38,530 nucleotides of DNA from Acidobacteriota bacterium (GTDB taxonomy: Bacteria; Acidobacteriota; Terriglobia; Acidiferrales; UBA7541). Below are positions 21,260-28,540 of the stretch, in pieces. The DNA lies in assembly GCA_021818865.1 (NCBI GenBank), contig JAKASX010000025.1, positions 1-38,530 on the forward strand, in the 5' to 3' direction. Position numbers and translations under genes: made by a program. The notes below the pieces were generated by a model. The model saw only the letters and a list, made by a program, of their open reading frames with translations, had not been told where the DNA came from and did not search any database. Numbering within the stretch: position 1 is the stretch's first letter; the number at the start of each line of letters is the position of its first letter.

Positions 21260-21682
21260 CTAAAGCCTTCCCGTGCCCGCCAGGGCGATGAAATGTTCGG
21301 CAGGGACCACGCGGACAGCTTGCACGACGGATTCCGCGAGGCACCTCCGCAGCCCGCCGCCCGTGTAGAAATCCTTGAGGCTCCAGCCGTCGCCCTCGAG
21401 GACAAGATACGCCTTCGAGAAGCCGCCTCCGAGGACAGCTCTCGCCAGGCATACCACCTCGAAAGGAATCGTTTGCTCCGCACTGCTTCTGACCTGCTGG
21501 CGCCTGACGGAAACCAGAATCTTACTTCTGCCCTTGGCAGCGACCGCTCGCACCCTATGCTCTTTGCCGCCAGGTCGCACCCCGACCTTAACGCGGGCCT
21601 GGCAGGCGTAACCGCCGCGCCTCAGCGTGGGCACGAGCAATGATCCCAGCGTCGAGCCCGTTCGTGTGCCTCGGGGTCTCAT
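21260..21682 (-). CDS. PD-(D/E)xK nuclease-like protein, catalytic residues apparently lost
   Basis: This 140-aa protein has a segment, ILVSVRRQQVRSSAEQTIPFEVVCLARAV (~56-84), followed by KAYLVLEGDGWSLKDFYTGGGL. The segment strongly resembles a small PD-(D/E)xK superfamily domain whose usual form, as I remember it, is '...V-D-x-V-A...ILVS-x-K-W-Q-Q-x-x-G-T-A-E-Q-K-x-P-F-E-V'. Here the expected Asp is Arg (HRVRAVAAKG), the Lys is Arg (VRRQQ) and the G-T is S-S, so the active site looks dead. It converges with the DpnI-family gene, leaving 46 bases between them. It may be a decaying restriction gene or a repurposed DNA-binding fold. There is no clear ribosome-binding site. Confidence 0.5.
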   Translation of the reverse strand: MRPRGTRTGSTLGSLLVPTLRRGGYACQARVKVGVRPGGKEHRVRAVAAKGRSKILVSVRRQQVRSSAEQTIPFEVVCLARAVLGGGFSKAYLVLEGDGWSLKDFYTGGGLRRCLAESVVQAVRVVPAEHFIALAGTGRL

Positions 21683-21789
21683 CTGTCAGACGTGAAGTTA
21701 CCATCGGTCACGCCCGGGCGCCAGACCGAACACGATTGCGCGCCACGAACTACCGCAGACGCCCGTTGCCCCACGCGGGCAGCCGTCTG

Positions 21790-22485
21790 TCACTGCCCGA
21801 CGGCCGTTTTCGTCGGTGCCACGTTCAGCAGCGATTCCGGGAACGTGATCGTCGTATCTAGCCTCACGTTGAACGCGGTATGCGCCGGCAACTCCACGTT
21901 CTTGCCTTTGCGAATCAGGACGTACGCCGCGCCGCCCGCCATCCCGAGCGCCAGGCCGCGAACCACGTGGCTGAAAATCGCTCCGACGAGCGTTCCTCCG
22001 CCCGTCCCGATGGCCGCGGTCTCGACGTCGCCAACGATATCGGGTTTCTCCTGCACGATGGCGCCTTCCTCGGTTTTCAAATCCTTGCGCCGTTTCGGGC
22101 TCTGTGCGCTTTTCTCGATGGAAAGGATGCTCATCTGGCAGGGAATCCGCACGCCGCCGATAGTGATGGATTTGAATTCCAGCACCATCGCCGCCTGCCC
22201 GCGGATCAGGTTGAATCGTTTCGTGTGGTAAACGCGCGCCACAACGCCACTCACGCGCGCTCCAGCCGGAATCAGCAGCTGGTTGCCCAGGAAAACGGGC
22301 GCGGCGACCATCGCTTCAAAGGGATCGCCGTCCCGGTTGACGTTCGTGCTCAAGCCGTTGAGCAGCACCAATCGGATTTCGGTGCCGCGAAAAACCTGCA
22401 CGGTGGGTTTGCCGTAAGCGGGCAGCGAGGCCCAAAGGCCCATCACTAGCAGCGCCACGGCGGAAATAGACAGAGTCCACCTCAT
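21790..22485 (-). CDS. Secreted hypothetical protein with VirB10-like stretch and glycine zipper
   Basis: This 231-aa protein has a signal peptide (residues ~1-25, LSISAVALLVMGLWASLPAYG). A domain of repeated strands reads GTEIRLVLLNGLSTNVNRDGDPFEAMVA, LLIPAGARVSGVVARVYHT, AAMVLEFKSITIGGVRIP. The 'P-A-G-A-x-V-x-G' turns recall the outer domain of VirB10/TrbI, but length and context give no type IV system. A glycine-rich hydrophobic zipper (~160-190, GTGGGTLVGAIFSHVVRGLALGMAGGAA) could insert into a membrane. No function is proposed. Confidence 0.7.
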   Translation of the reverse strand: MRWTLSISAVALLVMGLWASLPAYGKPTVQVFRGTEIRLVLLNGLSTNVNRDGDPFEAMVAAPVFLGNQLLIPAGARVSGVVARVYHTKRFNLIRGQAAMVLEFKSITIGGVRIPCQMSILSIEKSAQSPKRRKDLKTEEGAIVQEKPDIVGDVETAAIGTGGGTLVGAIFSHVVRGLALGMAGGAAYVLIRKGKNVELPAHTAFNVRLDTTITFPESLLNVAPTKTAVGQ

Positions 22486-22719
22486 GCCTTCCTCCTATGC
22501 CCGTTGGGGCCGGGCTTGGCGCTGCGAATAGGGGAGGATGTCTACGGCCAGCATAGCGCAACGCGTCCTGGCGCAAGGGCGCCGGTTGCGCCCCAGGTTC
22601 CAGAATCGAAACGCTGCCGCCTGGCCCAAATGCCGCGCGCTGTGAAGTCGGAAAGCCAAGGACCACGACCCCCAACCGGCAACTCTCACTACATTTCCCC
22701 CTCCCGCAATAAAAACGGT

Positions 22720-22757
22720 GTCATTCTGAGCCGATCCGACCAGGATCGGCGAAGAAT
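22720..22757. repeat. Dispersed-type palindromic repeat (GTCATTCTGAG-type)
   Basis: gtcattctgag leads into a perfect 8-bp stem (gccgatcc 22730-22737 / ggatcggc 22743-22750) and then gaagaatccc. The 'TCATTCTGAG...GAAGAATC' pattern is a familiar intergenic repeat unit in acidobacterial and other genomes. Only one copy is in this window. Confidence 0.5.
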
Positions 22758-22836
22758 CCCAGAGTACACTCCGGCACAACCCCGGCCCACACGAGGGCGA
22801 TGAACAGCCGATGAGTTCCACGTGATTTCCGCCCCG

Positions 22837-22863
22837 AAAGAATCGTAGGCCTACCGATTCTTT
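22837..22863. repeat. Inverted repeat with palindromic loop
   Basis: aaagaatcg (22837-22845) and cgattcttt (22855-22863) form a perfect 9-bp stem around taggcctac. The descending strand ends in ttt followed by ccc, so it could end transcription for neither gene convincingly; a REP-like role is as likely. Confidence 0.4.
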
Positions 22864-23080
22864 CCCACTCTCAATTCGCCGCCATCGACGCTCGTCTGTC
22901 CGTCGCTCCGGCCTCTGGACTCAGAATTCCGAACTCTCAGCTCGCAACTCCGGTCCCAAGCCTTCGCTCCCCACGCCACAAGAGAAATCCCTACGGCGAG
23001 CGTCCATCACCCACGCCGTCTTTCTCGCTCTTGACCCCTGTGCTAGACTCGGTTTTCGTGACGCAAGGATTTTGCACCGC

Positions 23081-23184
<104 letters not shown>

Positions 23185-23307
23185 TCCAACCCTCTGGGAA
23201 ACGAAACGAATTTCGCCTGGTGGGGGCGAGGTCCGTGAGTGTGACCGGGACGCCCAGCCCGCGTTTGGAAGGCGCTCAAATACCCGAAATTGGGGCAGCG
23301 GTTGTAG

Positions 23308-23327
23308 GGGCGACGCATGCGTCGCCC
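23308..23327. repeat. 20-bp perfect palindrome (GTAGGGGCGACGCATGCGTC-type element)
   Basis: The 20 bases centred on gcatgc read the same on both strands (ggg-cgac-gcatgc-gtcg-ccc) and are flanked by gta/gtac, giving a long hairpin. This element is known as a dispersed repeat in several phyla. It sits between the SRP RNA and dnaX and could end the SRP transcript. Confidence 0.6.
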
Positions 23328-23388
23328 GTACCAACCCGAAGAAAGTAGTCTGAAGACCCAGGGAGCATCAGCCGGCTCTCTCACGCCA

Positions 23389-25260
23389 ATGAACTACCAG
23401 GTGATTGCGCGCAAATGGCGGCCGCAGACGTTTGCCGACGTCGTCGGCCAGCAGCACGTCTCGCGCACGCTGCAAAACGCCATCCAATCGAATCGCGTGG
23501 CGCACGCGTACATTTTTTCCGGCGTGCGCGGCGTGGGCAAAACGACCACCGCGCGCATTCTTGCCAAGGCGCTCAACTGCGAAAAAGGGCCCGCCGCCGA
23601 GCCGTGCAACCAGTGCGACCGCTGCCGCGAAATTTCCGCCGGCTCGTCGCTCGACGTGCTGGAAATCGACGCCGCTTCGAATCGCGGCATCGACCAGATC
23701 CGCGAACTGCGCGAGATGGTTCGCTACGCTCCCGCCGTCGGCCGTTACAAAGTGGTGATTCTCGACGAAGCCCACCAGCTCACCGAGGAAGCCTCGAACG
23801 CGCTTCTCAAGACGCTCGAAGAGCCGCCCGAACGCGTGATTTTCATCCTCGCCACCACCGCGCCGGAAAGTTTGCCCGAAACCATCCGCTCCCGCGCCCA
23901 GCATTTCCATTTCCGCTCGCTCTCGTTCGGCGAAATTTCCGATTCGCTCGAGCGCGTCACGAAAGCCGAGGGCCTCGAAATCGAGCCGGCCGCCGTCGCC
24001 GTGCTGGCGCGCGCCGCCGAGGGCAGCCTGCGCGACGCCCTTTCGCTCGTCGAGCAGGCCATCGCCTATTGCGACCGTTCGATCTCCGATCGTGAGGTGC
24101 GCGAATTGCTCGGCGTGGTGAGCGAAGAAGCTCTCGACGAAATGGTCGACGCCGTCGCATCGAGTTCCGCCGAACGCGCGCTCGCCCTGGTTCACCAGAT
24201 CATTTCGAGCGGCGAAAATCTCGATTCCTTCTGCCGCGAAGCGATTCGCCACGTCCGCAACCTGCTCGTGGTGCGCATCGCCGGAGCCGATTCGCCGATG
24301 GTTGCCGCTTCCGCCGACGAACGCCCGCGCCTCGACCGCCAGGCCGAGCGCTTCACCGAAGAGGATTTGACGCGCTTCTTCCAGATTCTGCTTTCCACGC
24401 AGACCGATCTGCGCCGTCAGCCCGATCCGCGCCTTCATCTCGAAATGGGACTTTTGCGGTTGGTCAACGCCGCGCGTCTCGCGCCGCTCGAAGAGCTGCT
24501 GGCCGAATTGCGCGGCGAAATTCCTCCCGTCCGCGCCGCGGGACCATCCACGCCCACGCCGCCTCCGGCGCCCGCTCGTTCGGGGAATCCTCCTGCCGGC
24601 TCGGGTCACGCTCGTTCGTCCAGCGCTTCGTTTTCCGCGCCGGCATCTTCAACGCCAGTTCCCTCGCCCGCGCGCCCTGTTTCTCAGCCTGAACGCAGCG
24701 AGAGCCAAGCGTCACTTTCAGCCGCTGCACCAACGCCTGCGCCAGTTGCTCCGGTTTCGTCAGCCGCTTCGGCTTCGCCGGCCGCGCCAAACGAGCCGGA
24801 ATCCGCCGAATCTTCCGCAACCGCCGCCGCGCCCGTCGAAGCGGAAACCGAAGGCCTCGATGCCGCCCAGGTTCAGGCGCTGAAAGAAGCGGCGTTTGAA
24901 TCGCAACAAAAATTTCTCGGCTATTTGCTCGATCAGGTGTCGCGATGGGAAGTCGCGGACGGCGAATTGCGAATTTATTTCCCGGGCGATCAGGCTTCGC
25001 TGGTGGATATGCTCCAGGCGCGCGAGCGAATGGAGCGATTGCGCACACTCGCCGCGCAGGTACTGGGTCAGCCGCTGCGCGTCTGTGTTAAACTGGCCTC
25101 CAGCTGGAAATCGGCGGCGAACGCCGCACCTTCGCCGCGGCCTTCCGGCGTCGCAGCGGAAAATCTCTACGCCCGCTACGAGCAGAACCCGGCCGTCCGT
25201 GCGGTGCTCGAACGTTTTGGAGGAAGAATTTCCGCGATCAAGCCCGCGGGGGAGAGCTGA
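23389..25260 (+). CDS. dnaX: DNA polymerase III subunit gamma/tau
   Basis: This 623-aa protein is the clamp-loader ATPase of the replicative polymerase. Motifs include the DnaX opening YQVIARKWRPQTFADVVGQ, Walker A GVRGVGKTT (45-53), zinc ligands C64, C73, C76, C79, Walker B ILDEAHQL, and sensor TTAPESLPETIRSRAQ. After the AAA+ and collar domains, a long Ala/Pro/Ser-rich linker (~400-520) leads to a short C-terminal domain (DQVSRWEVADGELRIYFPG) that would contact polymerase/helicase in tau. ATG 23389 is the family start. The ybaB gene begins two bases after the stop. Confidence 0.95.
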   Translation: MNYQVIARKWRPQTFADVVGQQHVSRTLQNAIQSNRVAHAYIFSGVRGVGKTTTARILAKALNCEKGPAAEPCNQCDRCREISAGSSLDVLEIDAASNRGIDQIRELREMVRYAPAVGRYKVVILDEAHQLTEEASNALLKTLEEPPERVIFILATTAPESLPETIRSRAQHFHFRSLSFGEISDSLERVTKAEGLEIEPAAVAVLARAAEGSLRDALSLVEQAIAYCDRSISDREVRELLGVVSEEALDEMVDAVASSSAERALALVHQIISSGENLDSFCREAIRHVRNLLVVRIAGADSPMVAASADERPRLDRQAERFTEEDLTRFFQILLSTQTDLRRQPDPRLHLEMGLLRLVNAARLAPLEELLAELRGEIPPVRAAGPSTPTPPPAPARSGNPPAGSGHARSSSASFSAPASSTPVPSPARPVSQPERSESQASLSAAAPTPAPVAPVSSAASASPAAPNEPESAESSATAAAPVEAETEGLDAAQVQALKEAAFESQQKFLGYLLDQVSRWEVADGELRIYFPGDQASLVDMLQARERMERLRTLAAQVLGQPLRVCVKLASSWKSAANAAPSPRPSGVAAENLYARYEQNPAVRAVLERFGGRISAIKPAGES

Positions 25261-25262
25261 AC

Positions 25263-25592
25263 ATGGAAGTGAAAGCATTGCAGCAAATGCTCACCCAGTT
25301 CCGGCAAATGCAGGAAACCCTCCAACGCCAGATTGATTCCGTCCAGGTGGAAGCCTCCTCCGGCGGCGGCATGGTCGTCGTGAAAATGAACGGCCAGAAA
25401 GTCGTCACCGAAGTGAAAATCGAGCCGGAGGTTTTCGCCGCAAAAGATCAGGAAATGCTGCAGGAACTGGTCCGCGCCGCGGTCAACGAAGCCGGCCGCC
25501 GCGTCGACGAAGCGCTTTCCGATCAGATGAAAAGCCTGGCCGGCGGCTTGCCCGGGGTGGGCAACTTGCTGAAAATTCCGGGCCTCTTTTGA
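25263..25592 (+). CDS. ybaB: Nucleoid-associated protein, YbaB/EbfC family
   Basis: This 109-aa protein has an N-terminal helix MEVKALQQMLTQFRQMQETLQRQ, then VEASSGGGMVVVKMNGQKVVTEVKIEPE, the conserved YbaB core, and a final helix with the DQMKSLAGGLPGVGN tail. It binds DNA as a dimer. It lies between dnaX and recR, two bases after dnaX, the classic dnaX-ybaB-recR operon. Confidence 0.93.
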   Translation: MEVKALQQMLTQFRQMQETLQRQIDSVQVEASSGGGMVVVKMNGQKVVTEVKIEPEVFAAKDQEMLQELVRAAVNEAGRRVDEALSDQMKSLAGGLPGVGNLLKIPGLF

Positions 25593-25622
25593 TCCCGCCC
25601 TCCGCCTCGCCGGTGGCCCGTC

Positions 25623-26222
25623 ATGCCTGATTTCGCCGCTCCCGTCTCCCGGCTCATCGACGAACTGAAGCATCTGCCCGGCATCGGTCAGAAAACCGCC
25701 CAGCGTCTCGCGTTTTTCCTGCTTCGTGCCGATCGCGCGCAGGCGCTCGCGCTCGCTGACGCCATCCGCGCGGCTCGCGAATCCATCCGTCAATGCTCCG
25801 TCTGCGGCAATCTGACCGACGTCGATCCGTGCCTTTTCTGCTCGAACCCCGGGCGCAACCGCCGCACGATCTGCGTTGTCGAGGAAGCCACCAACATTCT
25901 CCCAATCGAAAAGACGCGCCAGTATACCGGCCTCTATCACGTGCTCGGCGGCGCGCTTTCCCCGCTCAGCGGCGTCGGCCCCGAGCAGCTCCACATCAAG
26001 AGCCTGCTCGAACGGCTGAAGGACGGCTCGGTGGAGGAAATCATCATCGCCACCAATCCCACAGCCGAGGGCGAAGCGACCGCGATGTACCTTTCCAAGC
26101 TGCTCAAGCCGCTCGGACTGCGCGTCACCCGCATCGCCACGGGCATTCCCGTCGGTTCCGAGCTGGAATATGCCGACGAAGTCACGATGCTCAAGGCGAT
26201 GGAGGGTAGGCGTGAACTATGA
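25623..26222 (+). CDS. recR: Recombination mediator RecR
   Basis: This 199-aa protein has a helix-hairpin-helix start ([20 protein letters not shown]), a zinc finger C58/C61/C70/C73 ([16 protein letters not shown]), and a TOPRIM domain ([18 protein letters not shown]...[20 protein letters not shown]). The C-terminal part ends in [21 protein letters not shown]. With RecO/RecF it loads RecA at gaps. It has full family length. Confidence 0.96.
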   Translation: MPDFAAPVSRLIDELKHLPGIGQKTAQRLAFFLLRADRAQALALADAIRAARESIRQCSVCGNLTDVDPCLFCSNPGRNRRTICVVEEATNILPIEKTRQYTGLYHVLGGALSPLSGVGPEQLHIKSLLERLKDGSVEEIIIATNPTAEGEATAMYLSKLLKPLGLRVTRIATGIPVGSELEYADEVTMLKAMEGRREL

Positions 26223-26318
26223 ACTGCGCGCAAAAGACATTAACGAACTGATTAGGGGGCGTTGAACCGCGCGCGCCGCCGTGATATTTTCTGGGCGGAC
26301 TCCTCTCGGAGGGATGAG

Positions 26319-27008
26319 GTGCTCACCCTCATTTTGATTTTCTCGGCTGTGGCAGCCGCGGTCGCGGTGATCGTAGCGGTGCGCGTCTTCCAGCTGGATA
26401 ACCCCGGCGGGGCGCAGGATGCGCTCTCGCACACCATCGCGCCTCCGCTTTTCGCCATGAACACCAAGATTGATACGCTGCAGCAGAGCCTTTCGGCGAT
26501 GCTCGCCGCGGCCGTGCAGAGCGGCAATCAGACCCTCAACACGTCCGTCGCCGAGCTGCGCGACGAAACGCGCGCCAAAGTGGACGACAAGCTCTCCGGC
26601 TTCGCCACCGAACTCCGCGGCACCTTCGACACCCTGGCCAAATGGCTCGAAAGCCGGCTGAGCGCCAAGGGCGAAGCAGGCGGCTCAAGCCCGCAGCTGC
26701 GCGCCGCCATCGAGGAACGCCTCAACCAGGTGCAAAATCAGGTGGCCGCTTCGCTCGACGCGCTGCACGAAAGCGTCGAAGAGGAATTGCGTCACGCCCG
26801 CGCCGAATCCCGCGAATCCCTCGCCGCCGTCCAGCAGTCGCTCGTCGAGGCGTTCCGCATGCTCCAGGCCAGCCACGAAGCGCGGCTCGAAAATCTGCGC
26901 CGCGCCGTGGAAGATCGCCTGCTGAAAGACGCCGACCGCGGCTTCAGTTCCTTCAAGGAAACGATCGCCGACCTCGATCGCGACCCCGCCCGCGAAAAAA
27001 TCCGCTGA
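26319..27008 (+). CDS. Membrane-anchored coiled-coil protein (RmuC N-terminus-like)
   Basis: This 229-aa protein has GTG 26319 behind a GGAGGG ribosome-binding site (5-base gap), which fits better than the TTG at 26262. An N-terminal membrane segment (~2-22, LTLILIFSAVAAAVAVIVAV) is followed by about 190 residues of continuous charged heptads (TLQQSLSAMLAAAVQSGNQT, SVEEELRHARAESRESLAAV, MLQASHEARLENLRRAVED). This is the arrangement of the RmuC N-terminus, but the RmuC nuclease domain is absent. It is 96 bases after recR and may belong to that transcript. Confidence 0.6.
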   Translation: MLTLILIFSAVAAAVAVIVAVRVFQLDNPGGAQDALSHTIAPPLFAMNTKIDTLQQSLSAMLAAAVQSGNQTLNTSVAELRDETRAKVDDKLSGFATELRGTFDTLAKWLESRLSAKGEAGGSSPQLRAAIEERLNQVQNQVAASLDALHESVEEELRHARAESRESLAAVQQSLVEAFRMLQASHEARLENLRRAVEDRLLKDADRGFSSFKETIADLDRDPAREKIR

Positions 27009-27121
27009 TTCCTCGCAACTGACGTCAACGTTGCTGCCGGTACACTTACCCGTTCGTCTTTGCGCTCTTTGCATTCACTTTCATGGACGTTTCTGCCGAT
27101 CCCAGGGAGGTCGCCGCGGGC

Positions 27122-28540
27122 TTATTGCTCTGTGCGGAATCGGTTGACGACACACACCCTCTCCCGATCCAGTTCACTGGCCTTTCGCTCTGCTTCAGAC
27201 GGCCGTCTGCCCGCGAACAATCCCTGCGCCCATTTCCACGGCTTGCGCCGCCGGTAATTGCCGGCCAATTCAAGGAAAATGCCAATGTCGCGTTCCAGGT
27301 CCGATTGCGTGCCGTCGAAATAGAAATTCCGGATCGGAATGCCGGAATTGTCCTGGCTGACTCGCGGATAAATCGCTTCGCAGATGATTCCGTTCATGCA
27401 GGTGAACGGGCTGATATCGATCACGCCGTCGAGGCCCTTGCGAGCGAAATACACGGCTTTGCCCACGTTCAGCACCATCTCGCCCGATGCGCCGGCCGCG
27501 GGCAAATATGGCTCCGCGTTGGCCAGCACTTCGCCGATTTCCGGTTCCTCGTAGCCATGCAGGTCTTCCCGCACGGCGGCCAGCAACGCTTGCTCGTCTT
27601 TTTTCTGGTAATGCGCGCGAATCCGCGCCGAAAACATCTGCGTCGAAAACCGTTTCCCTTCCCGCCGCAGAATGCGCGCCTGTTCGTCATTCGTATACCA
27701 GATCCATTCGGAAACGTCGTTCATCCAGACGGCTGCTCCCGCCGCTTCTAATCGGCGCACCAGATCGTCGTTGCTGAAGGCATTCAACCGGCAGAAAATT
27801 TCCCCCACCACGCCGATGAGCGGCCGGTCGTCATCCTGCCGAATCGGCACGCTGCGAAAGCGTGTGCGCGTGCGCAGCAGCCAGTGGCCCAGCGCGGCAA
27901 GCTGTGCCTCCTGATCCCGATACCGCGTTTCGAGCACCTGGCAAAGGTCGCCGATGGACGCCTCGTGCGCAGCGTCCGCGCTGCCGGCTTCCGTTTCGTA
28001 GGGCCGCGTCTTCAGCAGAAGTTTCAGCACGATATCTCCCGCGACAACCGCGCGCCAGGCGCTGCGGACGAACGCGGAGAGCGAATCCCCGAAATCCGCA
28101 TAGCCGCCCTCAAACGTCGGCGCCAGCACCGGCACGCCGGGATAGCCGAGCGAATCCAGCACGGCGCGCATGTACGGAACGTATTGACCGAAACGGCAGG
28201 GCCCCTGTCCGCTCGCCATGAAAAAGGCAATCTTGTCGGGATCGGCTCCTGGGGCTTGCAGCACCTTCAGAAAATCGCCCAGCGTGACTTTCGTTGGGTA
28301 GCATTCGTCGCCGCAGGTATGGCGCGCGCCCAGTTCGCGAGTGCGCTCGTCGGAAGGCGGCGTAACGTCCGCGTCGAGCCCGAATGACCGGAAAACCGCA
28401 GCCATGGCGCGCGCACTCGCTTCGGTGAGCCGCGGCATCCACACCTTTCGCCCTTCGAGCACCGTTGGCGCGCCGTTCCCGTGCCCGTTCCCGTTGCCAT
28501 TTCCGTTTCCGCTACCGTTCTTGGATTTCAGGATGCGCAT
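27122..28540 (-). CDS. 2-hydroxyacyl-CoA dehydratase/activase-related protein (COG3581 type)
   Basis: This 472-aa protein begins with a Gly/Asn repeat (residues 8-23, alternating N-G) encoded by a six-base tandem repeat. The body resembles the CoA-substrate-specific activase partner domain: VWMPRLTEASARAMAAVFRSFG, GDECYPTKVTLGDFL (conserved Cys), ASGQGPCRFGQY, PLIGVVGEIFCRLNAFSND, DGVIDISPFTCMNGIICEAIYP. The conserved Cys (C-Y-P-T, G-P-C-R-F-G, F-T-C-M-N-G) suggest an Fe-S cluster. Its ATG overlaps the stop of the upstream 1067-aa gene, so they are one operon. The biochemical substrate is unknown. Confidence 0.75.
   Translation of the reverse strand: MRILKSKNGSGNGNGNGNGHGNGAPTVLEGRKVWMPRLTEASARAMAAVFRSFGLDADVTPPSDERTRELGARHTCGDECYPTKVTLGDFLKVLQAPGADPDKIAFFMASGQGPCRFGQYVPYMRAVLDSLGYPGVPVLAPTFEGGYADFGDSLSAFVRSAWRAVVAGDIVLKLLLKTRPYETEAGSADAAHEASIGDLCQVLETRYRDQEAQLAALGHWLLRTRTRFRSVPIRQDDDRPLIGVVGEIFCRLNAFSNDDLVRRLEAAGAAVWMNDVSEWIWYTNDEQARILRREGKRFSTQMFSARIRAHYQKKDEQALLAAVREDLHGYEEPEIGEVLANAEPYLPAAGASGEMVLNVGKAVYFARKGLDGVIDISPFTCMNGIICEAIYPRVSQDNSGIPIRNFYFDGTQSDLERDIGIFLELAGNYRRRKPWKWAQGLFAGRRPSEAERKASELDRERVCVVNRFRTEQ
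28472..28519 (-). repeat. Hexanucleotide-like tandem repeat encoding Gly-Asn run
   Basis: Six-base units (GGNAAC on the coding strand, with a few substitutions) encode residues 8-23 of the downstream protein. The units keep the reading frame, so changes in copy number would lengthen the linker rather than switch the gene off. Confidence 0.5.

Larger units (their letters stand above)
22486..23080. other. Long intergenic region with palindromes, upstream of SRP RNA
   Basis: No credible gene is seen in these 595 bases. It holds a dispersed-repeat-like hairpin (22720-22757) and a 9-bp inverted repeat (22837-22863), both listed separately. The rest is pyrimidine-biased filler. A TAGACT at 23044-23049 and TTGACC at 23031-23036 are too close together to form one promoter. 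Confidence 0.4.

Noticed and set aside
23389-25260. Programmed frameshift making a short gamma form of DnaX
   Set aside because: No A-AAA-AAG-type slippery run followed by a stem is evident in the linker region.
26262-27008. RmuC recombination-limiting nuclease
   Set aside because: The membrane anchor and coiled coil are alike, but the nuclease domain is absent and the protein ends after about 229 residues.
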